DNA from: Sipunculus nudus
Lineage: Eukaryota; Annelida; Sipuncula; Golfingiida; Sipunculidae
Assembly: GCA_026874595.1 (NCBI GenBank)
Contig: CM049309.1
Coordinates: 38,517,079 to 38,581,078, forward strand
DNA length: 64,000 nucleotides
Direction of reading: 5' to 3'
Shown one piece after another: positions 1 through 10,389 of the stretch. Position numbers and translations under genes: made by a program. Numbering within the stretch: the first letter of the stretch is position 1; every line of letters starts with the position of its first letter. A model generated the notes under the pieces. That model was given only the letters and a program-made list of their open reading frames with translations, made no database searches and was not told where the DNA came from.

Positions 1-374
1 TCCTGCTAAAATGAGCATTATTTTTATGGTATATCCATGGTTCTTCTGCCCTTCAACTTTTAGTGTAGCCGTGATAACTTATTTTCTCTCCCAAGTTTGG
101 TAATAAGTAAAATCTACACATATTTAATGATGTCAGAAGTCATGAGGCTACTCAATGCCAAAACTTATCAAGAATATGATGGATTTTGATTAAACTAAAC
201 AGAAATATTAACCAATATAATATCTCGCCTGAGTCTGATTCCCCGGAAAATGCACAAATATTTAATGAGGTCAGAGGTAACCAGACTTTGATAGTACCAT
301 TATGACTACCAAAAATCTTATGAATATTCATGAAGCTCATTATAAATAAAAACCAATACAGTTTCTCAATACAG
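1..374. repeat. Dispersed repeat Z, left portion interrupted at 375
   Basis: The segment resembles about 19840-20100: both share a gccgtgataact/gccctgataact stretch, gatattcatgaagctca-like sequence, and 'aaccaatacag'. The match resumes after 2940, which shows that the 375-2940 element inserted into an older copy. No coding content was recognised. Confidence 0.5.
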
Positions 375-2940
375 TTTTTAGCTCAGCTGACTGTAAGTCA
401 TCTGAGCTATAGCCATCACTCTTTGTCCGTCGTCCATCCGTCCGTCTGTCCGTCCGTCTGTCCGTCTGTCCGTTAACCTGGCACAAATCGTGACCGTTGG
501 ACCTAGAATCTTGTAACTTGACATTCTGAGAGGTCCATGAAAAATCTCCTTGGAAACCAGAAATCAGGTCTCTGTTACCCATATCCTTCAAGCTATGGGG
601 CCCCAAAGTACCCCCCAGAATAGTAAAAAATTTCATACAAAATCTTCAATATCTCATTAACTACAACACTGATGGTCATGATTTTTGGCATACATATTGA
701 TCATGAGATGTTTCATTAGTTCCTGCAGACTGGTGGCGCCACCTGTATTTTTTTATTTTTTACGAATTTTTTTCTCTATTTTTGATACCTTTAAAAATGT
801 GGACATCTGTTAACAGGGCACAAATCGTAAAGACTTGACCTAGAATCTTCATTCCTGACATTCTGACAGATCTATGAAAAGTCTCCATGGAAACTAGAAA
901 TTAGGTCTCTATTACCCATATCCTTCAAGCTATGGGGCCCGAAAGTACTCCCCAGAATAGTGAAAAATTTCATACAAAAACTTCAATATCTCATTAACTA
1001 CATCACTGATGGTCATGATTTTTGGCATACATATTAATCATGCGATATTTCATCAGTTTCTGCAGACTGGTGGCGCAACCTATATTTTTCGATTTTTACG
1101 AATTTTTTTCTCTATTTTTGAGACCTTGAAAAATGTGGACATCTGTTAACATGGCACAAATCGTTAAGACTGGATCTAGAAGCTTTATTCTTGATATTCT
1201 GAGAGACCTATGAAAAGTCTCCATGGAAACCAAAAATTAGGTCTCTGTTACCCATATCCTTCGAGCTATGAGGCCCCAAAGTACTCCCCAGAATAGTGAA
1301 AAATTTCATACAAAAACTTCAATATCTCATTAACTACATCACTGATGGTCATGATTTTTGGCATACATATTAATCATGAGATTTTTCATCAGTTTCTGCA
1401 GACTGCAGACGCCATCTGTATTTTTTCGATTTTTTACGATTTTTTTCTCTATTTTTGAGACCTTAAAAGATGCAGTCATCTGTTAACAGGGCACAAATCA
1501 TAACAACTGGACCTAGAATCTTCATTTTTGACATCGGGGGAGGCCCATGAAAAGTCTCCTTGGAAACCTGGAATTAGGACTCTGTTACCCAGATTCTTCA
1601 AGCTATGGGGCTCTGAAGTACCCCTGCTGAATAATGAAAATTTGATACAAAAACTGAAATATCTGAACAACTAATGCATTGATTACCATGGTTCTTTGCA
1701 TGGATATTGATCATAGAGTGTTTCATAGGTTTCTGCAGACTGGTGGCGCCACCTGTATTTTTCGATTCTTTACAAATTTTTTTCTTTATTTTTGAGACCT
1801 TTAAAGATATGAACATCTGTTAACAGGGCACAAATCATAACAACTGGACCTAGAATCTTCATTCTTGACACACTGGGAGACCGATGAAAAGTCTCCATGG
1901 AAACCTGAAATTAGGTCTCTGTTACCCATATCCTTCATGCTGTAGGGCCCCAAAGTACCCCCCAGAATAGTCAAAAATTTCATACAAAGAGATCATGAGA
2001 TGTTTCATCAGTTTCTGCAGACTCCCTAGAAACCTGGAATTAGGTCTCTGTTACCTATATTCTTCAAGCTATGGGGCTTGTTACACATTTTTACAATTTT
2101 TTTTCTCTATTTTTAAGACCTTTAAGGATGTGGTTATGTGTCAACAGGGTACAAATTGTAACAACTGGACCTAGAATCTTCATTCTTGTCATGCAAGGAG
2201 GCCCATGAAAAGTGTCTGTGGAAACCTTAAATTAGTTCTCTGTTTCCCATATCCTTCAAGCTATAGGACTCTGAAGTATCCCTCAGAATAATGGACAATT
2301 TGATACAAAAGCTGAAGTATCTGACCAACTAATGCAGAGGTCATCATGATTCTTTACATGCATATTGATTATGGAGTGTTTCATCAGTTTCTTCAGACTT
2401 ATGGTGCAACCTATATTTTATTAAATTTTTTTGAATTTTTTTCTCTATTTTTGAGACCTTTAAGGATGCTGTCATCTGTTAACATGGCACAAATTGTAAC
2501 AACTGGACCTAGAATCTTCATTCTTGTCATGCAAGGAGGCCCGTGAGAGTGTCTTTGGAAATCTGAAATTAGGTCTCTGTTACCCTATCCTTCACGCTAT
2601 AGGACTCCGAAGTATCCCTCAGAATAATGGAAAATTTGATTCAAAAGCTGAAGTATCTGAACAATTAATGCAGAAATCACTATGATTCTTTGCATGGATG
2701 TTGACCATTAAGTGTTTTTATTAGTTTCTGCAGACTGGTGGAACCACCTGTATTTTTTTTAAAGTTTACGCATTTTTTCCCATATTTTGAGATATATAAA
2801 TTCAGAAACAATCTTGGCTTATTCTTTAATCTGTTTGATGCTTCAGTTGAATGGGTATATACTACCATTCAGATGATAAAATTTCCTTTTGCAAATCTCT
2901 TCCCAGTCAGCTGAGCGTCATGACCCATGGGTCACTTGTT
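375..2940 (+). mobile_element. Helentron-like non-autonomous element 1 with ~337-bp tandem core
   Basis: The left end is TTTTTAGCTCAGCTGACTG, with a subterminal AGCTCAG...CTGAGCT inverted pair, followed by a TCCG-rich tract (about 418-470). The right end holds the perfect palindrome TGACCCATGGGTCA (2921-2934) and finishes CTTGTT. The core is seven tandem units that start near 472, 809, 1145, 1483, 1820, 2140 and 2477, each opening 'ttaacagggcacaaat' and most containing a ggtggcgccacctgtatt-like segment. This design (short conserved ends, microsatellite, tandem core) is that of oyster 'pearl' elements and other Helentron-related non-autonomous elements. It lies in the intron or flank upstream of the 3079 exon. 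Confidence 0.65.
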
Positions 2941-3060
2941 TAATTTAATTCTCGGCGAAATTAATGCACATTCAGTGAGGTCAGAGGTCATAAAACAGGG
3001 GTATTATGCATGTTTGCGGTGCTCTTGTTGTATGTGCCATTGTATTGGATTTATCACTAA
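2941..3060. repeat. Dispersed repeat Z, right portion
   Basis: Sequence after element 1 (ctcggcgaaattaatg...gaggtcagaggtcat) continues the alignment with the copy near 20000 (cttagcaaaattaatgaggtcagatg), as expected for a split older repeat. Confidence 0.45.
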
Positions 3061-3078
3061 GTTTTATGGTCGTTACAG

Positions 3079-3284
3079 GGATTCAACATAACCTGGGCTC
3101 GCACGTTACCTCTGATGACGGGGTATTTCATCCTGGTTGATGAGGGCAGGAGACATTTTCCAGAGCAGTTTAACAGACCCCTCATGGGACCATTTCTGAT
3201 GTCTGGTGTGGCAGCGACCTTGTGCTGGTGGCTGGTGTGGCCACTAGAACATATGAAATCTAAAGTCCAGGGGAATTATGGAGA
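3079..3284 (+). CDS. Internal exon of an SLC25 mitochondrial carrier
   Basis: SLC25 carriers move metabolites across the inner mitochondrial membrane using three repeats of two helices each. Starting in frame at GGA 3079, this exon gives 68 codons plus 2 nt. It opens with the end of the second repeat (RTLPLMTGYFILVDEGRR, matching the family R-x-x-P then F and acidic pattern). It then enters the third repeat with a clear signature, WPLEHMKSKVQ, which fits P-x-[DE]-x-x-[KR]. The acceptor is cgttacag/GG and the donor is GA/gtaagt at 3285. The phase (2 nt left over) matches the exon at 9140 exactly. Upstream exons for repeats 1 and 2 are not in the window; the sequence before 3079 is repeat DNA. 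The substrate subfamily cannot be assigned by eye. Confidence 0.88.
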
Positions 3285-3296
3285 GTAAGTAAACTT

Positions 3297-3611
3297 GTAC
3301 ACTCACACAGCAGTTTTACACTGATGTTGTTCCAGACATCCTTTTGTGCAACTTTGCTTTGTAAAGCAAGGTTTTCTGGGTTTGAACACCAGGTTGTGCA
3401 AAGAGAAAGAATTGTAATCAGACCAATAATAGTGTGGTATTGCATTGTGCATCCATCTCCAAATTTTAAACATATGACACCTGTTCTTGTTGGTTTGATT
3501 ATGCCGTGACACAAGCTTGATCTGATTCTTGGCCCTTTGCCTGAATTTGGTGTTTTCAGACCAACGAGAGCGGGATGACTGCATTGTGTAACTGCTGCAA
3601 CAGGAGTGTAG
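3297..3611. mobile_element. MITE of family Y with terminal inverted repeats
   Basis: The left arm (tacactcacacagcagttt) pairs with the right arm (aactgctgcaacaggagtgt). The body shares blocks such as gcaaggttttctgggtttga and gaattgtaatcagaccaa with the copy at 18855-19238. It lies just inside the SLC25 donor. Non-coding, no transposase. Confidence 0.55.
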
Positions 3612-3624
3612 TAAACTTGGGGTT

Positions 3625-5231
3625 ATCACTGGTATACACCAATGATAGAGCAGTCGAGTCCAAACTTAGGCTGGAGTCCACTCATTTAGGGACTCGGACT
3701 TGGAATCGAGAGACTGGACTTGGACTTGTCCTCAGACTCTAAGGTTAACACTCAAGAATTCAGGATGAGTCCAAAAGTCTGCCACATACAATAAGACTTC
3801 TTTGCATGTGCAAGCTTGTAACAAATGTAATTAAACATTAAGAAGCATATGCAAACTAACTTAAGATACACATAATAAACAAATTTTTCATTTAAATTCC
3901 TTTTAATAAGGAGATTTGTATTGGACCACTTATTGTATCTGCCAAAACGAAGTTTTGCGGATACTATGTTTTTGACCGGGTTCTGTTGCCGCCATGTTCG
4001 TTTCCGGAGAACTCCTCTGAGACTACTGGACTGATTTTTTCGAAACTACCAGTTTGCGTTGACCTCTGACCTTTCCTCTCTGACGAGCGTCCATTTGTGC
4101 GACTGTTTCCACACATAAACCCACATATCTCGGGAACCTTTTGACCAATCAGGAAAAAAATGTTGTACAAATGTAGCCCTTGGATAGCTTTATAACATAC
4201 ACAGAAAATGGTGGCGTAACCTGCAACCATGTTTGCACAGTGTCCATCTGTTCATCTGCCTTGGGTTAAAATCACTATCTCTGCAGTGGTTTGACTACTT
4301 CATTTGAAATTTGGCATGCATATACATCTTGGATAGCTTTCTTGATTTTATGACAGATGGCGCCACCTACATTCACATTCATGCTGCAGACATCCATGCT
4401 TATATCTCCTGACTGGTTTGACGTATCTTCCTGAATATTTGCATGTGGATAGATCTCACGTAGCTCTTTATCATACGCAAAACTGGTGGTGCTACCTGCA
4501 ACCATTTTTGCACAGTGTCTGTCTGTTTGTCTGCTATGGGATAAAATCACTCATAACTCGGCAGTGGTTTGACATATCTGCCTTAAATTTTGCAGGTTTA
4601 TACATCCTGGACAGCTTTCTTGATTTTATTACAGGTGGTGCCACCTACATTCTAGTTTTCCCTGCAGACATCCAAGCTCATATCTCAAGATCCGTTTGAC
4701 CGATTGGGCCAAAATTTTGCATGTGTATATATCTCACATAGCTCTTTATCATACACAAAACTTGAGGGGCCACCTGCAACCATTTTTGCACAGCGTCCGT
4801 CTGTTTGTCTGCCGTGGGCTATAATCACTCATATCTCAGTAGTGGTTTGACTTATCTGCCTAAAATTTTGCGTGTTTATACATCTTGGTTAGCTTTCTGG
4901 AAATTTTTCTTGGCAGGTGGCGCCACCTACATACACATTTCAGCTGCAGACATCCCTGCTAATATGCAACACACCTCACTCTATTTCCCCTTGCCATTCA
5001 ATCCATGCCTCATTTCGACCGTTCCACTCTGATTTTGGCGTGTACACGTAGTCGCTTGTGGACTACCCGTATTCTAATTTTGAGTTAGACTTTGGTTTTA
5101 AATGATTAGGACTGGAACAATGTAGACTGAGACTAGAATCTCAAGGACTTTTACTCAGACTTGATTAGAATGGACTCGGACTTGCATTCGGAATGGGACG
5201 GTGTGGACCCTACAACATCACTGGTATACAC
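3625..5231. repeat. Composite unit bounded by a 15-bp direct repeat
   Basis: ATCACTGGTATACAC occurs at 3625-3639 and again at 5217-5231. The outer parts are gactcggacttgga-like sequence, and the middle holds the Helitron-like element 3938-5077. The repeats look like a target-site duplication of an older insertion that was later interrupted. Confidence 0.45.
3938..5077 (+). mobile_element. Helitron-like non-autonomous element, subfamily 2
   Basis: The 5' end is TTGTATCTGCC (TC at 3938) followed by the small hairpin CAAAAC-GAA-GTTTTG and GCGGATACTATG. The 3' end has the hairpin GTAGTCGCTTGTGGACTAC, then 7 nt, then CTAA before T, fitting the Helitron rule of a stem shortly before CTRR. The core has tandem units containing ggtggcgccacctac-like and 'tatctc...tggtttga' segments. 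A second copy lies inverted at 25103-26204. No helicase frame is present. The true 5' boundary may be 4-5 nt further left, since TTGTATC is conserved among copies. Confidence 0.7.
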
Positions 5232-5428
5232 TACATAAATAGAACAAAATAAAACAAATAACAGTGGTCTCAGATATATTCAAGAAGAACGTCATATTTT
5301 ATATAAAAAAGTTGATTCTGAATTGCAGACAATATTTAAAATAAAAGAGGTTCCTCAATACCAGGTGCACCTGTAAGAAGATGTTTCCCTGTAAATGCCA
5401 ATGTGATGGATGTGAATTTTAAGATATA

Positions 5429-5499
5429 CAGTGGAACCCCACAATCAGACCACCTTAGGGACTGAACAAAGTGGTCGTAATTTGAGGATGTTAGTATTG
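5429..5499. mobile_element. pogo/Tigger-like MITE, left half, split by a later insertion
   Basis: TA followed by CAGTGGAACCCCACAATCAG matches the intact MITE at 51745-51921. The alignment breaks near 5499, where a Helentron-like left end begins, and resumes near 8969. Confidence 0.65.
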
Positions 5500-6381
5500 T
5501 TTGCTCAGCTGACTGTAAGTCATTTGTCAGTCCGTCCATCTGTCCGTCCGTCAGTCCGTCCAAACGTTATACAGGCGCAAATCATAACTGCTGGACCTGG
5601 AATCTTCTTACTTGACATTCAGAGAGGTCCATGACAGATCTCCTTGGAAACCTGATATTAGGTCTCTGTTACCCATATTCTTCAAGCTATGGGGCTATGA
5701 AGTACCCCCTAAGAATACTGGAAAATTTGATACAAAAGCTCAAGTATCTGAACAACTAATTCATTGATCCCCATGATTCTTTGCATGGATATTGATCAAG
5801 GAGTGTTTCATCAGTTTCTGCACACTGGTGGTGCCACCTGTTTTTTTTTCAATTTTTTTTACGATTTTTTCCTTCTATTTAAGAGACCTTTAAAGATGTG
5901 GTTATTTGTTAACAGGGCTCAAATTGTAATGACTGCAGCTAATATCTTGTATCTTGACATGCAGGGAGACCCATGAAAAGTCTCCTTGGAGTCTTAAAAT
6001 TAGTTCTCTGAGCAATAGAGTTTGGAAAATCCCCCCTGTATAATGAATAATTTTATAGAAAAGCTCTAGTATCCGAATAACTAATGCATTGATAACCATG
6101 ATTCTTTGCATGCATATTGATCATGGAGTGTTTCATCAGTTCCTGTAGACTGGTGGTGCCACCTGGACTTTTTCGAAATTTTTACGCATTTTCATCTTTA
6201 TTTTTGAGACCTTCAAAGATGTGGTGGTCAGTTAATAGGGCACAAATCATAACCATTGGTCCTAGAATCTTATAACTTGACATCCAGGGAGGTCAAAAAA
6301 TTTTCATTGGAAACCTGAAATAAGGTCTCTGTTACCCATATTCTCTTAGCTATGGTGCTTATAAGCACCCACCTAGCATAA

Positions 6382-8441
6382 TTGTATCGCCAGACATAGT
6401 CTGGAGATACTATGGTTTAGGCATGGTTGCGCCGCCGCCGCAGAGATTTCTTTTGGACACAATAACTCAAAAAATATTTCAAGGATCTTTTTCAAACTTG
6501 ACACAATTATAGATATAGGTGAGAGGACGAAGCCTATTTAAAATGGGGTCATGACCTCAACTAGGAGAGTGACCTTGACCTTGAATAGATCCATTTTTGG
6601 GGAAAATCACACAAATTCTTAAATATTTCAAGAAATCTTTCATGGATTTATCCAAAAATCAAGTTGGACAAAGATCTTGGATAGTGATGTCATGTACCTG
6701 AAACTGATGGTGCCACCTAGTATCCTTTTCTTGTTTTTGTGCCGTTTAATACCCCCATCATTGCCACTTGACAGTACATTTAGCATCACAAGTCAAAAAC
6801 TGATTGACAGATTTCTTTAATATTATGCATGTACATAGGTATGGGTTATGGGATGATGTATATTAAAATTGGGGTCATGACCTTTCCTTTGAGAGTGGCT
6901 TTGACCTTGAATATTACCATATATGGTGAAAATCACATAAAATCATGAATATCTTAAAAAGGGATGCATGGATTGGTCCAAAAATCAAGTTGACGGAAGA
7001 TCTTGGATAGTTTTGTCTTTTGCAGAAGATAGGTGGCGCCACCTGTTGTCCTTTTCTTGTTTTTTACGCCTTTGAATACCCCATCATTGCCACTTGACAG
7101 TATATACTGTGAGCATTATAAGTCAAACAGTAATGGACAGATTTCTTTCATGTTATGCATGTATATAGATATGGTTTATGGAATGAGGTATATTTAATTT
7201 TAAATTTAATTTTAAAATTTAATTTAATTTAAATTATTTTTTTTAAATTTAATTTTCTTTTCAAATGTTGGATATTTTGGAATGCAGTATATTGATTTGG
7301 GGTCATGACCATGACTATGAGAGTGACCTTGACCTTGAATATTCCCATATTTGGTGAAAAACATAAAATCATGAATATCTTAAAAAGGGCCACTTGACAG
7401 CACTGTGAGCATTATAAGTCAAAAACTAATGGACAGATTTCTTTTATATTATGCATATACATAGATTTGGATTATGGGATGAGATATATTTAAATTTGGG
7501 TCCTGACCTTGCATATGAGAGTGGACTTGACTTTAAATATTGCCATATATGGTAAAAATCACCAACAATCATGAAAATCTCCAGTGAACCTGGGGGATTG
7601 CTTCAGCTAGTGGTCTGCACATGGTGTTGCATCATGTTTTGCCCAAACATCAGCAGCTCTGGGCCATGGTCAGATTCTATAAATAGATATGATGGTCAGT
7701 GATAAATGAATTAGTGCACTGGGTGTACCACAGAGTCACAACAGGATCATTTTCCTTTGAGAGTGGTCTTGACCTTTGGATGAAGACTATTTAAAATGGC
7801 TCATGAATGTTGCCTATATGGGACTTGACAGTATTGTCAGCAGTATAAAATAAAAATTAAAAAGTTGTTGGATAGTGTTGTCATGTGCTGGAAACTAATT
7901 GGCAGATATCTTTCATATTATGCATATAGATAGATATGGGTGATGTGATGAGTCATTTGCTGGGAACTGCATGGTGGCACCCCGTACTCTAATTTCTTGT
8001 TTTTCTGCAATTTATGCTATTGATAAGGAACAAATGACAATTTTTATGACAATAAATAATTTATTACAAAGAACAAAATATGATGTGAAACAAAATATAA
8101 CAGATATTATTATTTCATTCTCAGACAATATACCTCACTTACATATTGATGTGTGTAGAATTACTCAAATCTTTGCTTATGTCTGATAACATGATATTAC
8201 TGTTACAATTACTTACTTGAGTTTTTTATAACAGTGTTTGAGATTTGTTTTGTCTTTTCATATAATTACTGCTAGTTATTAAATAAATAATTGCCTTCAC
8301 TTTAAATATTCCTATATTTTGTACAAATGTTTCTCACATTCATTGCTAAAATACAAATACATCACATTATATCAACAAAATACCACAAAACCTCATTTGT
8401 CTGGCAATACTATGGCACCAGCGGTGCCAAGAAATGTCTAG
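6382..8441 (+). mobile_element. Helitron-like element A, subfamily 1
   Basis: The 5' end TTGTATCGCCAGAC carries the hairpin CCAGAC-ATA-GTCTGG followed by AGATACTATGG. The 3' end has TGGCACC-AGC-GGTGCCA (8413-8429), an 8-nt spacer and CTAG, then T. The interruption is clean: a sister core unit near 8610 reads 'ataattgaaaattt', while here 'ataa' and 'ttgaaaattt' are separated by the element. The interior has repeated 'gtgaccttgaccttgaat' and 'cacttgacag' units and one GGTGGCGCCACC (7032-7043). No protein is encoded. Confidence 0.7.
7195..7260. repeat. AT-only low-complexity tract (TTTAAATTTAAT type)
   Basis: Roughly 65 bp of only A and T with self-complementary TTTAAA/AATTT strings inside Helitron A. 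Confidence 0.8.
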
Positions 8442-8968
8442 TTGAAAATTTGATATCAAAGCAGGGCACAAATCATAACCATTAAACCTAGAATCTTCTA
8501 ACTTAAAATCCATGGAGGTCCATGAAAAGTCTACTTGAAAATGTGAAATTAGGTCTCTGTTACCAATATTCTCAGAGCTGTGTGGCTCATAATCAACCTC
8601 CAGAATAATTGAAAATTTGATACCAAAGTAGGGCACAATTATAACCATTGGACCCAGAATCTTCTTACTTGACCTCCTAAGAGTTCCTCAAAAGTCCTCC
8701 CCAGAAACCTGAAATTGGGTCACAGTGACCTATATTCCTTAGAAATTTGGGGTATGTTTGATCACCCCGGAAATAATGCAAACTACACACAAATTGCAAG
8801 ATTCCTCAGGAAAGGCTGGTTGGATTGTCATCAAATTTGGTTTGCTTATCAGTCTTGATGAACTTAAGCTAATATGCGTGAACGATGATGCCACCTACAT
8901 TATCTTAATTAGTTGCCTGTGCAAGGACATACTGTCGGCTAAGCGTCATAACCCATGGGTCATTTGTT

Positions 8969-9051
8969 TAAATTTTAAGTTACCTGGATTATATATTAGG
9001 ACAAAGAAAAGTGGTCATGATTGTGGGTGGACACAAGGTTGGGTTCCACTG
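8969..9051. mobile_element. pogo/Tigger-like MITE, right half
   Basis: The segment aagttacctggattatatat...gtggtcatga...GGGTTCCACTG aligns with the right half of the intact MITE at 51745-51921, completing the element begun at 5429. The 3' TA of the duplication is degraded to TT. Confidence 0.6.
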
Positions 9052-9139
9052 TTTAAAGAAGTAGAGCTGTGTGTTTTTAATCTTACATTTGCAGTGGGTA
9101 TTTAAAATGTTGTGAACTCAGTATTGTTATCTCCATCAG

Positions 9140-9320
9140 GAAACAGTCCACCCTTCAGAGGATGCGAGCCATCATCAAGCAGCATGGAGGATTCTTTGCT
9201 CTGTATCGTGGCATCTGGCCTGGCACAATAAGGAGTTTCCTGTCCAACGGTACCAGCATGGTCGTCATGGTGAACGCTCAAAAAAAGGTGTCAGAGTGGG
9301 GCCTCAGAGGAAAAAAGTAA
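9140..9320 (+). CDS. Terminal coding exon of the SLC25 carrier
   Basis: The acceptor is ctccatcag/G at 9139/9140. The first G completes a GAG codon split with the 3284 donor, and the frame stays open for 60 residues to TAA at 9318-9320. The peptide carries the typical third-repeat segment GGFFALYRGIWPGTIRSFLS, a G-x-x-x-L-Y-R-G-x-x-P-x-x-x-R pattern, followed by the last transmembrane helix and a short basic tail ending GLRGKK. Length after the P-L-E-H-M-K signature is normal for a carrier C-terminus. Both exons are free of frameshifts, so the gene looks functional. The 3' UTR begins at 9321. No canonical AATAAA was seen before 9830, though a GT-rich stretch at about 9594-9625 could be a downstream processing element. 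Confidence 0.88.
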
Positions 9321-9829
9321 CCATGGAAATAGTTTTGTTTTTTATATTTGTTAAGTTTTATGGGGTATCATTGTGATGGGGTTTTTGTTATGTCCTTTAA
9401 TATGCAAGGTTTTTGTTGATTATAAATATTTGAATATATGCAATATTTAGGAAATGGTGTCAGGGTATTAACAATTTTATGAATAGGAAATTGTTTATCA
9501 GGAAAAATTTTAGTAAGCCATCCCAAAGTATGTCTGTCTTGTTTTTAGCAGGATTTGACAAAAGCTGGAAAGGTGATGCTATTATATAATTATGTTGATG
9601 TGTGTTGCACTTTGTGTGTGTGTTAAATTTACCTTGTTTTATTCAAACCTTTATTGACAGGCACAGTTCGTACAAGAGCCTTATGATGAGGTGTTGTCTT
9701 AATTGTCACCTTTTTTGGTGCAATAATAGTTGTATTTATATGACTTCTCTTAGGATATCTCTTTTTGTATGAAGCCATACATCAAACTTGAATAGTATGT
9801 AGTAGGACACATACCTCTGCCTACCTCTA
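9321..9829 (+). other. 3' UTR and flank of the SLC25 gene; no other feature seen
   Basis: A T-rich stretch after the TAA stop with GTGTGTGTGT near 9615. No repeat family or ORF was recognised. Confidence 0.5.
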
Positions 9830-10250
9830 TTAAATAATACCGGTAGGTCGAAATTTGCTCCCTCTTCATTCCTGCTTCATCAACCTATTATGACATTAAG
9901 ACAATTTTATGGTAGCCAGTATCTGTTGCCAGCAAAATGGGTACAAGCCCAGCAAGGAGTGCACAGAGCCAATGTTGTTACATTTCATTTTGACTGACAG
10001 CTCACCAGCCAAACGACCCCGGTGCGGTGTCAGGCCTGTCTTTGTGAGACTGTGCCCTTTGCATACAGATTACTGGGTGGGTAAGCTGTCAGTCAAAACA
10101 AAATGTAACAACAATGGCTCTGTGCACTCCTCACTGGGCTGGTATCCATTTTGCTGGCAACGGATGCATGGCGTTGATTAATTGTTTTAATGTCATAATT
10201 GGTTGATGAAGAGGAAATGCAGAGGGTGCAAAATTTGACCTGTTATTTAA
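9830..10250. mobile_element. Foldback MITE, copy 1, with ~190-bp arms
   Basis: The arms start TTAAATAATACCGGTAGGTC and end GACCTGTTATTTAATAAG. Inner arm pairs such as ttgttacattt / aaatgtaacaa and gccagcaaaatgg / ccattttgctggc show that almost the whole element can fold. A relative lies at 16059-16445. The reading frame inside is a by-product of the palindrome. Confidence 0.75.
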
Positions 10251-10389
10251 TAAGAGTCACCACTGCCATGACAGACCAATCTGTCTGGATCTGCATTTAA
10301 TCCACACCATCATTTAACTGAGTCTTCCTTTACCCACCATACCCCTTATCCCACCAATCCGCAAAGTTTTGTGGAAATCAGTTCATGTG

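Larger units (their letters stand above)
5500..8968 (+). mobile_element. Helentron-like element 2, itself interrupted by a Helitron
   Basis: The left end GCTCAGCTGACTGTAAGTCA is followed by TCCG repeats (about 5528-5560). The core units resemble element 1 ('aggtctctgttacccatatt', 'caaatcataaccattgg'). The degenerate right end at 8937-8968 is gctaagcgtcataacccatgggtcatttgtt. Helitron A interrupts it at 6382-8441. It sits inside the MITE whose halves are at 5429-5499 and 8969-9051. Confidence 0.65.
3285..9139 (+). other. 5.9 kb intron of the SLC25 gene, filled with nested transposons
   Basis: The intron begins gtaagt and ends tccatcag. Nearly all of it is repeat DNA: a MITE (3297-3611), a unit flanked by a 15-bp direct repeat and holding a Helitron-like element (3625-5231), and a pogo-like MITE split by a Helentron-like element that is itself split by a Helitron-like element (5429-9051). 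About 200 bp (5232-5428) is unassigned. Confidence 0.75.

Noticed and set aside
3260-3629. Minus-strand frames near the SLC25 donor
   Set aside because: They overlap the verified exon end and the family Y MITE on the opposite strand.
9909-10181. 90-codon plus-strand frame with cysteines
   Set aside because: It lies entirely in the foldback MITE, and the related element at 16059 does not preserve it.
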